From: SUG1106 sp964651095
GTDB lineage: Bacteria > Bacillota > Clostridia > Peptostreptococcales > Anaerovoracaceae
Assembly: GCA_964651095.1 (NCBI GenBank)
Contig: CAZYWO010000021.1
Span: 1-25,452, forward strand
Direction of reading: 5' to 3'
Length of the DNA stretch: 25,452 nucleotides
The notes beneath the pieces were generated by a model. That model had not been told where the DNA came from. It was given only the letters and a program-made list of their open reading frames with translations, and ran no database searches. The position numbers and the translations under genes are program-made. Every line of letters starts with the position of its first letter. Position 1 is the first letter of the stretch. Shown in pieces: positions 14,549 through 22,252 of the stretch.

Positions 14549-15685
14549 ATGAACAAGGAATTTATTCAGGCTATTGAGGATTTGGAAAAGGAAAGACATA
14601 TATCAAAAGAGGTTTTGATTGAAGCTATCGAATCCGCATTAGTATCTGCATACAAAAAGAACTATGGAACTTCTCAGAATGTTCGTGTAGACATCGATCA
14701 GGAAAACGGCGACATTAATGTTTTCATGAGAATGGATGTAGTGGAGGAAATAGAAGACGAACTGACACAACTTTCCCTGGAAGAAGCTAAGGAAATCGAC
14801 TACAGATATGAAGTAGGCGATATAGTAGAATATCAGGTTACACCTAGAGATTTCGGAAGAATTGCTGCACAGACCGCTAAGCAGGTAGTGGTACAGAGAA
14901 TAAGGGAAGCTGAAAGAGGAATGATATTTGACGATTATATTACTAGGCAAGGAGAAATCGTTACCGGAACAGTGCAGAGAGTAAGCAATGAAACTTTATT
15001 TATAAATATCGGTAAGACAGAAGGTATACTTTCTGCCAACGAACAAGTTCCAAATGAACATTATAAGGCGAATGACAGGCTTAAAGTATTCATAATGGAC
15101 GTTAAAAAGAGTAATAAAGGACCTCAGGTCTTCCTGTCAAGGTCTCATCCGGGACTGGTAAAGAGGTTGTTTGAACTGGAGGTTCCTGAAATCGAAGACG
15201 GTACCGTTGAAATTAAAGGAATTGCCAGAGAAGCAGGTTCCAGAACTAAGATGGCAGTTTACACTGAATTTGAAAACGTAGATCCTGTAGGCTCATGCGT
15301 TGGAACCAGAGGCTCAAGAGTACAGGCTATCGTAGACGAACTTCATGGAGAAAAGATTGATATTATTCCTTGGAGCGAAGACCCTGAGCAGCTTATAGCC
15401 AACGTTCTCAGTCCCGCAAAGGTTGAAAAGGTAATAATTAATGATGCAGAAGAAAAAATTGCTACCGTAGTAGTACCTGACTATCAGTTGTCGCTTGCAA
15501 TCGGCAAAGAAGGACAAAACGTAAGACTTGCAGCAAGGGTTAGCGGATGGAAAATTGACATTAAGAGCCACACACAATACTTTGGCTCAGAAGAGCTTAT
15601 AGAAGTTGAGGACAGCGAGGCAGACAGTGAAGTAAACGCAGACAATGGAGAAGCCGCCGCCGACTTCATAGAACTGGAGGACTAG
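14549..15685 (+). CDS. nusA: Transcription termination/antitermination factor NusA
   Basis: The 378-residue protein has the whole Gram-positive NusA layout: an RNA-polymerase-binding N-terminal domain (MNKEFIQAIEDLEKERHI..., to about 125), an S1 domain (GEIVTGTVQRV..., about 133-200), two KH domains (RTKMAVYT...DPVGSCVGTRGSRV and VVVPDYQLSLAIGKEGQNVRLA), and an acidic tail. There are no C-terminal AR repeats, as expected outside proteobacteria. It binds RNA polymerase and nascent RNA, modulating pausing, termination and antitermination. AAGGAGG (14531-14537) precedes the ATG. The next gene, ylxR, starts 2 bp after its stop, using a site inside the nusA coding end. Confidence 0.97.
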   Translation: MNKEFIQAIEDLEKERHISKEVLIEAIESALVSAYKKNYGTSQNVRVDIDQENGDINVFMRMDVVEEIEDELTQLSLEEAKEIDYRYEVGDIVEYQVTPRDFGRIAAQTAKQVVVQRIREAERGMIFDDYITRQGEIVTGTVQRVSNETLFINIGKTEGILSANEQVPNEHYKANDRLKVFIMDVKKSNKGPQVFLSRSHPGLVKRLFELEVPEIEDGTVEIKGIAREAGSRTKMAVYTEFENVDPVGSCVGTRGSRVQAIVDELHGEKIDIIPWSEDPEQLIANVLSPAKVEKVIINDAEEKIATVVVPDYQLSLAIGKEGQNVRLAARVSGWKIDIKSHTQYFGSEELIEVEDSEADSEVNADNGEAAADFIELED

Positions 15686-15687
15686 TT

Positions 15688-15975
15688 TTGAAGGAAAGAA
15701 AAGTTCCAATGAGAAGATGTGTTGGCTGTATGGTATCTAAAGAAAAGAAGTCTCTTATAAGGGTTACAAGTTATGAAGATATAGTGACAATAGATCTGAC
15801 AGGAAAAGCCAAAGGCAGAGGAGCATATTTGTGTAAGGATAATCCGGATTGCTGGGAAAAGGCGTACAAGCGAAAAGCCCTTGAAAGGTCACTGGAGATG
15901 GAAATTACGCCGGAGAAAAAAGAGAAGATTTTCTCTAAATTAAAAGAAATATCAGGTGGGCAGACAAATGAGTAA
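15688..15975 (+). CDS. ylxR: YlxR/RnpM family RNA-binding protein (DUF448)
   Basis: The 95-residue protein has the YlxR signature RKVPMRRCVGCMVSKEKKSLIRV, followed by GRGAYLCKDNPDCWEKAYKRKALERSL. The family lies between nusA and infB in Firmicutes, binds RNA, and has been linked to RNase P modulation in Bacillus subtilis (the RnpM name). The start is a TTG at 15688, supported by GGAGG (15676-15680) with a 7-base spacer and by the family N-terminus. It overlaps ylxQ by 8 bases. Confidence 0.93.
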   Translation: MKERKVPMRRCVGCMVSKEKKSLIRVTSYEDIVTIDLTGKAKGRGAYLCKDNPDCWEKAYKRKALERSLEMEITPEKKEKIFSKLKEISGGQTNE

Positions 15976-16369
15976 ACCTGTGAATAAAAAGGAGAGCATG
16001 AAAGAAAACGTACTTACACCGCAGCTTGAAAAAGAGAAATCAAGGAAAAAAATGCTCAGCTACATGGGATTTGCAGCAAAAGCGCGAAAGATAATAAACG
16101 GCTACAACACATGTATTTTCACCATGGAAAAGGGAAAAGTCAAACTTCTGATTATTTCAGAGGATTTGGCAGACAACTCAAAGAAAAAAATGATATCCGC
16201 TGCAAATAAGTTTAACGTAGAATATAGAATTTTTGGTGATTCCAATGAAATGTCCCACATGACCGGAACTGACGGTAAAGGAATTTTCGGAATTACCGAT
16301 GAAAACTTTGCAAATGTAATTTCAAAAGAGATTGACCATATTCAATCATTAGAGAGGGAGGTGTTCTAA
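15968..16369 (+). CDS. ylxQ: L7Ae/eL8-family ribosomal-like protein YlxQ
   Basis: The 133-residue protein carries the L7Ae RNA-binding fold: LSYMGFAAKARKIINGY, then KVKLLIISEDLADNSKKKM, and a C-terminal GKGIFGITDENFA. Family members bind kink-turn RNAs; the exact target of YlxQ is unsettled. About 30 charged residues precede the domain, longer than the usual ~100-residue protein. ATG 15968 with AGGTGGG seven bases upstream is preferred to ATG 15998, whose GGAG is too close. The gene starts inside the end of ylxR, and its TAA overlaps the infB ATG by one base (TAATG). Confidence 0.9.
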   Translation: MSKPVNKKESMKENVLTPQLEKEKSRKKMLSYMGFAAKARKIINGYNTCIFTMEKGKVKLLIISEDLADNSKKKMISAANKFNVEYRIFGDSNEMSHMTGTDGKGIFGITDENFANVISKEIDHIQSLEREVF

Positions 16370-19263
16370 TGGCAGAAACAAATGCAAAAGAAACGAAAAT
16401 TGTAAAGGCAACGCCTAAAAAGACTGAAAGCCAATCAGATGAACAACCGAGAGTGACCGTAAAAGCTGCGGTTATTCCGCAGACAAGAAACCAAGGTTCA
16501 AGCAAGCAGGCAAAACCACAGCAGTCAGTACAGGCAAGACCGGCTCAGAGACCGCCTCTTGGCAAGCCTGTGGCTAATAGGGATTTAGAAAATAGAACAA
16601 AACCGCCTATAGGCAAGGTTGTTGTTCCAAAAGAAGTGTCAGAACGCGGACAGATAAAGGATGATGCTGTTGTTACTGAAAAAACTCAGGTTCAGGTTGA
16701 AACTATTAAACCTGAAACTTTAAACGATAGCACGCCTAAATCTGAGGCAGTAAATATTGAAGCAAAGAAAGCAGAGCCTGAGGTAAGGGCAGAATCTCCA
16801 CAAAAAGAACAAGTCTCTGATACACAGCCAACCTCAAAAAAAGAGAGCTTAAAAACTGAAGCTGTGAAAGCAGATACTCCGGAGCATGCAGCCTCTAAGG
16901 AAGAAGCTGCAAAGCCGCAATTGAGGGCTAAATCCGCAAAGGCGGAAAATGCTAACAGCGTAAACAGAGACAGCCAGGCTCAGAGGAATGTTTCAAGAAG
17001 TGATAATAGAACTGACAGACCTCAAAGACAGAACCGCGACGGAAAAAATACTCAGAGCGGCAAAGATACCCGTGGGGATAAAGATAATCGTGGAGAGAGA
17101 GGAGCAAGACCTCAAAGACAGGATAACAGAGGCGACAGAAACGACAGAAACGCCAGAGGTCAACGCAGTGACAGATATGACAGATCTCAGCGCGACAGCA
17201 GAGACGGTCAAGGCGCACGCGATAATCGTAGCTCAAATGGCGACAGAAATTCAAGAAGAGAAAGAAACGACGCCCCTAAGTTTGATAGAATGGAAACCAA
17301 GCCTAATCAGAAAAACGCTGAAAAACGTGATTTTCACGAAAAAGAGAGAAACAAGTTTGCCAAGCTTGAAGGCGGCGGAAGTTCTGCTGGTAAGAAAAAT
17401 AAAGAAAAAATCCAGCAGCGCTCATTGGAAAAAGCTGCAAAGCCTAAAAAGCACAACAAACCGAAAACATTAGTAGTTGAAGAAGAGGACATTATGGAAG
17501 AACTCCCGACAGGAACAATTGCAGTAACTGTACCTATCACAGTGGCAGGATTATGCGAACAAGCTGGAATATCCACGTCGCAGGTTATAATGGCTCTGAT
17601 GAAGATGGGTATTATGGCAAATATAAATCAGAACATTGATGAAGATACAGTACTTATTCTTGCAGATGAACTTGGGCTTAATCTCGTAGTGGCAAAGGTT
17701 GAAGAAGAAGCTGTAGAGGAAGGGCTTGAACTCTTTGAAGACAGTGAGGAAGATTTAAAGCCGAGAGCTCCTATTATTACTGTAATGGGTCACGTTGACC
17801 ACGGTAAGACTTCTCTTCTTGACGCTATAAGAAAGACTAATGTGACCGTATCGGAGGCAGGAGGCATAACTCAGCACATCGGAGCTTCCGAAGTTACTAT
17901 AAACGGACAGAAGATAGTATTCTTAGATACACCGGGACACGAGGCATTTACAGCAATGCGCGCCCGCGGAGCTCATATTACGGACATTGCAGTTTTAGTA
18001 GTTGCGGCAGACGACTCCGTAAAACCGCAGACAATTGAATCAATTAGCCATGCCAAGGCTGCCGGTGTTCCTATTATTGTTGCAATTAACAAGATAGATA
18101 AACCGGGAGCAAACCCTGACAGAGTAAAACAGGACTTAACAGAACACGGCATTCTGGTTGAAGATTGGGGCGGAGACGTTATTTCGGTGCCTGTATCAGC
18201 GAAAACAGGAGAAGGTATCGTAAACTTACTGGAGATGATTTTACTTCAAGCGGAAGTTCTTGAACTTAGAGCTAATCCGTCAAGGCTCGCTATGGGTTCG
18301 GTAATTGAAGCCAGACTGGATAAAAACAAGGGACCTGTGGCAACACTATTAGTAACTAACGGAACTTTGAAGAGCGGTATGAGTATCGTTGCCGGAACTT
18401 GCTCCGGAAGAATCAGACTGATGACTAATCATAAGGGCGATGCGATTAAGAAAGCAGGCCCTGCTACGGCTGTTGAGATTTTAGGTTTGACAGACGTTCC
18501 GGAAGCAGGCGATGAATTCAATGCAGTTAAGGAAGACAAACTGGCAAGAGAAATTGCCGAAAACAGAAAGGCTAAACTGAGAGAAGAAATTCTTGCGCGC
18601 AATGCAAGTACCACATTGGAACAGCTATTCAGCCAAATTCAGGAGGGTGAAGTAAAAGATCTGAACTTAATCATCAAAGGAGATGTTCAAGGTTCAATCG
18701 GCGCTATCGTGTCATCACTGGAAAAGCTGAATAATGAGAATGTAAGGGTAAAAATTATCCACACAGGTGTTGGTACTGTAACTGAATCGGATGTAATGCT
18801 GGCAGGAACCACAGGTTCTATAATTATAGGATTTAACGTAAGACCTACTACTGCGGTTCAATCATTTGCTGACAGAGAAAACATCCAAATCAGACTTTAC
18901 AGGGTAATCTACGACATAATAAACGATGTTGAAGACGCCATGAAGGGTATGCTTGATCCTGAATTTAAGGAAGAAGTTCTCGGAAAAATTCAGGTTAGGG
19001 AAACTTTCAAGGTTTCTAACGTGGGTATTATTGCCGGAGCGTACGTACAGGAAGGCAAGGTTGTAAGAAATGCAGAAGTCAGACTGGTTCGCGACGGTAT
19101 TGTAATTCATGAAGGAAAAATTTCATCTCTTAAGAGATATAAAGACGATGCCAGGGAGGTTAGCCAAGGCTACGAATGTGGTATCGGAATTGAAAACTAC
19201 AACGATATTAAGGAAGGCGATATTATTGAGTGCTTCCACATGGTTGAAGTTGAAAGGAAATAA
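16369..19263 (+). CDS. infB: Translation initiation factor IF-2
   Basis: The 964-residue GTPase brings initiator fMet-tRNA to the 30S subunit. The N-terminal ~380 residues are low-complexity: Lys/Glu/Ala-rich to ~200, then an Arg/Asp/Asn/Gly-rich tract (about 204-300) with many RD, DR and RG pairs. An IF2_N helix domain (VTVPITVAGLCEQAG) follows, then the G domain: G1 GHVDHGKTS (about 474), G3 DTPGHEAF and G4 NKID, then the two beta-barrel domains and the conserved C-terminal fMet-tRNA binding barrel (GIIAGAYVQEGKV). The ATG has GGGAGG upstream and overlaps the ylxQ stop. The last codons (EVERK-stop) lie inside the left terminal repeat of the palindromic element that follows, so the extreme C-terminus may have been donated by it. 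Confidence 0.97.
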   Translation: MAETNAKETKIVKATPKKTESQSDEQPRVTVKAAVIPQTRNQGSSKQAKPQQSVQARPAQRPPLGKPVANRDLENRTKPPIGKVVVPKEVSERGQIKDDAVVTEKTQVQVETIKPETLNDSTPKSEAVNIEAKKAEPEVRAESPQKEQVSDTQPTSKKESLKTEAVKADTPEHAASKEEAAKPQLRAKSAKAENANSVNRDSQAQRNVSRSDNRTDRPQRQNRDGKNTQSGKDTRGDKDNRGERGARPQRQDNRGDRNDRNARGQRSDRYDRSQRDSRDGQGARDNRSSNGDRNSRRERNDAPKFDRMETKPNQKNAEKRDFHEKERNKFAKLEGGGSSAGKKNKEKIQQRSLEKAAKPKKHNKPKTLVVEEEDIMEELPTGTIAVTVPITVAGLCEQAGISTSQVIMALMKMGIMANINQNIDEDTVLILADELGLNLVVAKVEEEAVEEGLELFEDSEEDLKPRAPIITVMGHVDHGKTSLLDAIRKTNVTVSEAGGITQHIGASEVTINGQKIVFLDTPGHEAFTAMRARGAHITDIAVLVVAADDSVKPQTIESISHAKAAGVPIIVAINKIDKPGANPDRVKQDLTEHGILVEDWGGDVISVPVSAKTGEGIVNLLEMILLQAEVLELRANPSRLAMGSVIEARLDKNKGPVATLLVTNGTLKSGMSIVAGTCSGRIRLMTNHKGDAIKKAGPATAVEILGLTDVPEAGDEFNAVKEDKLAREIAENRKAKLREEILARNASTTLEQLFSQIQEGEVKDLNLIIKGDVQGSIGAIVSSLEKLNNENVRVKIIHTGVGTVTESDVMLAGTTGSIIIGFNVRPTTAVQSFADRENIQIRLYRVIYDIINDVEDAMKGMLDPEFKEEVLGKIQVRETFKVSNVGIIAGAYVQEGKVVRNAEVRLVRDGIVIHEGKISSLKRYKDDAREVSQGYECGIGIENYNDIKEGDIIECFHMVEVERK

Positions 19264-19450
19264 TTTGCGTCTTGTCCTCGTCGCCGTAAGCGGCAGCAAT
19301 ACGCTTCGGACATCGCAGAGAGCGTCGCAAACTCGCCTCTGTGAAAGAGGCTCAAACAGAGCGAAGCTCTAAACTGCTCTGCGCCGCTGCCTAATTGGCC
19401 GCTTAAGCGGCTTCTGCGGAATCGAACGCAAATTATCCTTTCAACTTCCG
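19246..19450. repeat. Palindromic MITE-like element, copy 1
   Basis: A segment of about 205 bp, more GC-rich than its surroundings, lies between infB and rbfA. The ends are inverted repeats: 19246-19270 (GAAGTTGAAAGG...TAATTTGCGT) matches the complement of 19426-19448 except for two extra As in the left copy. Inside are several hairpins: GCCGTAAGCGGC, GCCTCTgtgaaAGAGGC, AGAGCgaaGCTCT and the perfect palindrome GCCGCTTAAGCGGC (19398-19411). The two arms also resemble each other more broadly, so the whole may fold as a branched hairpin. No transposase or plausible coding frame is present. A non-autonomous mobile element or structured intergenic repeat is inference. Confidence 0.75.
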
Positions 19451-19465
19451 GCGAATAAAAGGTTT

Positions 19466-19683
19466 GAATTTGAAAAGGAAATAATTTGCGTCTTGTCCTC
19501 GTCGCCGTAAGCGGCAGCAATACGCTTCNNNNNNNNNNNNNNNNNNNNNNNNNNNNNNNNNNNNNNNNNNNNNNNNNNNNNNNNNNNNNNNNNNNNNNNN
19601 NNNNNNNNNNNNNNNNNNNNNNNNNNNNTGGCCGCTTAAGCGGCTTCTGCGGAATCGAACGCAAATTATCCTTTCAACTTCCG
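19466..19683. repeat. Palindromic MITE-like element, copy 2, interrupted by an assembly gap
   Basis: The 55 bases at 19474-19528 are identical to 19253-19307 of copy 1 (offset 221 bp), and the 55 bases at 19629-19683 are identical to 19396-19450. Between them are 100 Ns (19529-19628). If there were only two copies, about 88 bp would be missing. A gap of exactly 100 is a common placeholder, so more tandem units could be collapsed here. A spacer of roughly 15 bp (GCGAATAAAAGG...) separates the copies. Confidence 0.7.
19529..19628. other. Assembly gap (100 Ns)
   Basis: A run of exactly 100 Ns sits inside the second repeat copy. The assembler most likely failed on the tandem palindromic repeat. 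True length and content are unknown. Confidence 0.95.
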
Positions 19684-19713
19684 AAAGATAAAAAAGATTA
19701 GAAAGGATAATTA

Positions 19714-20127
19714 ATGGGTAAAGGATATAGAACCGGCAGGCTTGGTGAAGAAATTCGCAAAATTGTCAGCGAGATGCTGATAAGCAATATTAAAGACCCA
19801 AGGCTGACGAGCAATATGGTGAGTATTTCCGGGGTGGATGTAACAAACGATGGAAGTTTTGCTACTTGTTATATTTCAGTTCTGAATTTTAGCAAGGACC
19901 CTGAAGAAAAGTCTGCACAAGAGGCAGAAGTTCTCGCAGGGCTTAACAGCGCTAAAGGAATTTTCAAGAAGGAAATTTCCAGACAGATAAAAGTCAGACA
20001 CATTCCTGAACTGATTTTTAAAATGGACCATTCCATGGAATATGGAAGACATATTGAAGAAATTTTAGAAACTATCGACTTTGATAGTTATCAGAAAGAC
20101 GAAGAAAACCCAGATGACGAACTGTAA
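19714..20127 (+). CDS. rbfA: 30S ribosome-binding factor RbfA
   Basis: The 137-residue protein is a KH-like fold ribosome maturation factor acting on the 16S rRNA 5' helix. Family blocks are visible: YRTGRLGEEIRKIVSEML, IKDPRL, the beta strand VSISGVDVTNDGSFATCYIS, and the C-terminal KVRHIPELIFKMDHSMEYGRHIEEIL. The ATG has AAAGGA (19702-19707) six bases upstream. That stretch, GAAAGGATAATT, resembles the terminal repeat of the element just before the gene. It should be part of the long operon, but read-through from infB must cross the hairpin-rich repeats. The rbfA stop codon lies in the loop of a hairpin (20107-20144). Confidence 0.95.
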   Translation: MGKGYRTGRLGEEIRKIVSEMLISNIKDPRLTSNMVSISGVDVTNDGSFATCYISVLNFSKDPEEKSAQEAEVLAGLNSAKGIFKKEISRQIKVRHIPELIFKMDHSMEYGRHIEEILETIDFDSYQKDEENPDDEL

Positions 20128-20144
20128 TGTTCGCCCTCTGGGTT
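20107..20144 (+). promoter_or_regulatory. Two-part hairpin spanning the rbfA stop codon
   Basis: AACCCAGA (20107-20114) pairs with TCTGGGTT (20137-20144), and inside it CGAAC (20118-20122) pairs with GTTCG (20129-20133). The TAA stop sits in the 6-base loop. The following CCTTTAGTAC has no T-run, so an RNA processing, stability or weak attenuation role is more likely than termination. Confidence 0.55.
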
Positions 20145-20190
20145 CCTTTAGTACAATTATAGTATTTAAAAGATTCATTTAGGAGAAATC

Positions 20191-21162
20191 ATGGCAAACA
20201 ATTCGATGAAGGAAATTGCAGGCGTGCTTTTAGACGCAAAAACGGTTTTAATATTTCCGCATATCAACATTGACGGAGATGCTATAGGTTCCGCTTCGGC
20301 TCTTTGCAAAGCTTTAAGAAACCTTGGCAAGACCGCTTATATTCTTATGGAGGATGATATACCCGGCAATTTAAAGTTCCTCGATAAAGGGTACTGCACC
20401 GATGATTTGAACGTGATAAAAGACGCGGATATATCAATATGTGTAGACTGCGGCGACTTCAGCAGATTTCCCTTGAGAAAAGAAAAATTTCTAAAAGGCA
20501 GAACTACAATATGCGTAGACCATCACAGAACTACTAAAGAATTTTGTGATTACAATTATGTGGATTCAAATGCGGCCGCTACTGGAGAGTTGATTTTTGA
20601 GTTGCTTCAGGAAATGGGCATAAAGCCTGACGTGGAAATAGGAGAGGCTATTTTTGCAGCTATCGCCACCGATACAGGAAACTTTCAATATTCCAATACG
20701 ACCAGAAACTGTCATATAATCACGGCAGAGTTGTTCAACTGGAGTGTGGATATAAACAAGGTCAGCGTAGAGCTTTATGAGAACGAAAGACTTGAGAAGC
20801 TTATGATTACCATTAGAGCGTTAAATACTATGGAACTTGTAGCAAACGGCAAGGGAATCGTAGCTTATGTGACTTTAGACGACCTAAGGGAGACAGGCGC
20901 AGAACCATCTGAAACCGATGGAGTAATAGATAAGCTCAGAAGTATATCCGGCGTTGAATATGCAGCTTTTATCAAAGAAAAATCCCAAAACGTAATCAGA
21001 GTAAGTCTAAGAGCAAAACGCCTTGGAGATGTTGCCGAAATAGCTGTTAAATATGGAGGCGGAGGCCATATAAAGGCTGCCGGATGCACTTTGGAAATGC
21101 CAATTGAAGAAGCAGTAGATCTGATTAAAAATGAATTTGAAGAAGCTGCCTCAAAGCTTTAA
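20191..21162 (+). CDS. nrnA: DHH-family phosphoesterase, NrnA (nanoRNase / pAp phosphatase)
   Basis: The 323-residue protein has the DHH/DHHA1 architecture: FPHINIDGDAIGS (motif I), CVDCGDFSR (motif II), CVDHHRTT (motif III with the DHH triad), ATDTGNFQYSNT (motif IV), and the C-terminal substrate-binding GGGGHIKAAGC (DHHA1). NrnA degrades 2-5 nt RNA fragments and dephosphorylates 3'-phosphoadenosine 5'-phosphate, using metal ions in the cytoplasm. The start is fixed by AGGAG 7 bases before the ATG. Its place between rbfA and truB is conserved in Firmicutes and supports the NrnA call over RecJ. A gap of 63 bp to rbfA contains part of a hairpin. Confidence 0.93.
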   Translation: MANNSMKEIAGVLLDAKTVLIFPHINIDGDAIGSASALCKALRNLGKTAYILMEDDIPGNLKFLDKGYCTDDLNVIKDADISICVDCGDFSRFPLRKEKFLKGRTTICVDHHRTTKEFCDYNYVDSNAAATGELIFELLQEMGIKPDVEIGEAIFAAIATDTGNFQYSNTTRNCHIITAELFNWSVDINKVSVELYENERLEKLMITIRALNTMELVANGKGIVAYVTLDDLRETGAEPSETDGVIDKLRSISGVEYAAFIKEKSQNVIRVSLRAKRLGDVAEIAVKYGGGGHIKAAGCTLEMPIEEAVDLIKNEFEEAASKL

Positions 21163-21208
21163 TGTACGGTATTTTATAATAAAGGAACACTGGAAATTAA
21201 GATAAGTT

Positions 21209-22252
21209 ATGATTAAAGACGGAATTATAAACGTAAATAAACCGGCAGGGATGACTTCCCATGACGTTATTTATCATTTGAGGAGAATTATCGGCGTAAA
21301 AAAGATGGGGCATACGGGAACTTTAGACCCGATGGCTACAGGGGTATTGCCTATATGCATAGGCAAAGCTACCAGAGTGGCTGAATATATGGATATAGAT
21401 TTTAAAAAATACAGATGCACCATGGTGCTGGGACTGGTGACAGATACACAGGATATTACAGGGGAGATACTCGAAAGCCGTTCTACTGCTCACGTTACTA
21501 TAGATGATGTAAATAAGGCGTTTGAGAAGTTTCATGGCGTTGTGGATCAGAAACCGCCAATGTACAGCGCTGTCAGGTTAAACGGGCGCAGGCTTTATGA
21601 GTATGCGAGAGCGGGAGAGGAAGTAGAGGTCAAAACGCGGCAAATCTACATAAAATCTCTCAATATTGAATCGATAGATTTTGCTCATGACAGCGATTGT
21701 AAAAAGATAACTTTTACTGTGAAATGTTCCAAGGGAACTTATATAAGAACCATATGTCAGGACGTGGGAGAGTACCTCGGCTGCGGCGCCGTAATGGAAA
21801 GCTTGGAAAGGCTGGCAAGCGGCAGGTTTGTTATTGAGGACTCGGTGACTTTAGATGAACTTAGAGACGTCGCGGCTGACGCAGGCTTGGATCCCAACAG
21901 GAAGTTCGGAGAAGAAATACCTAAAGCATTTGAAAAATACGTGCTTGGTATAGATTTTCCGCTTGAACATTTCGGAACGGTTTTAATGAGCAATGAATGT
22001 GGTAATAAATTCATCGATGGATGGCACATTTCATATGGAGAGTGTATTGTTGAAAAAGAACCTGAATACGCTTCTAAAGAAGCTGAATTTAAGATTAGAG
22101 ACGAATACACAAAGGCGTATAAAATGTATGCAGAAGATACTGATGCCGCCGGCGGAAGAATTTTCTTAGGTGTTGCTTTCCACAGCGATAAATACAAGAA
22201 ATTGGTGGCAGACAAGGTTTTTGCAAGGAGTGAAAAAAATGGTAGTATTTAA
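21209..22252 (+). CDS. truB: tRNA pseudouridine(55) synthase TruB
   Basis: The 347-residue enzyme converts U55 of the tRNA T-loop to pseudouridine. The catalytic Asp is D40 in GHTGTLDPMATGVLP. Other family blocks are INVNKPAGMTSHDV at the start, QKPPMYSAVRLNGRRLYEYAR, and CSKGTYIRTICQDVG. The C-terminal extension, beyond about residue 225, is longer than in a typical ~300-residue TruB and probably forms a PUA-like RNA-binding part. The ribosome binding site is weak (GATAAG). Its 3' end overlaps the ribF start by 14 bases, suggesting coupled translation. Confidence 0.96.
   Translation: MIKDGIINVNKPAGMTSHDVIYHLRRIIGVKKMGHTGTLDPMATGVLPICIGKATRVAEYMDIDFKKYRCTMVLGLVTDTQDITGEILESRSTAHVTIDDVNKAFEKFHGVVDQKPPMYSAVRLNGRRLYEYARAGEEVEVKTRQIYIKSLNIESIDFAHDSDCKKITFTVKCSKGTYIRTICQDVGEYLGCGAVMESLERLASGRFVIEDSVTLDELRDVAADAGLDPNRKFGEEIPKAFEKYVLGIDFPLEHFGTVLMSNECGNKFIDGWHISYGECIVEKEPEYASKEAEFKIRDEYTKAYKMYAEDTDAAGGRIFLGVAFHSDKYKKLVADKVFARSEKNGSI

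Noticed and set aside
16988..17473. A 161-residue open frame inside infB on the same strand
   Set aside because: It exists because the Arg/Asp-rich tract uses GA-rich codons that stay open in another frame; no ribosome binding site or family pattern is seen.
19109..19664. Open frames on both strands running through the palindromic repeat and the Ns
   Set aside because: They cross an assembly gap or the end of infB, follow palindromic sequence and show no protein family features.
19246..19683. A CRISPR array
   Set aside because: The repeated unit is about 205 bp with internal palindromes and a single short spacer; this is not the regular 25-40 bp repeat and unique spacer layout.
20145..20190. 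A separate promoter for nrnA (TATAGT at 20158-20163)
   Set aside because: No acceptable -35 box at proper distance; the gene fits the operon.
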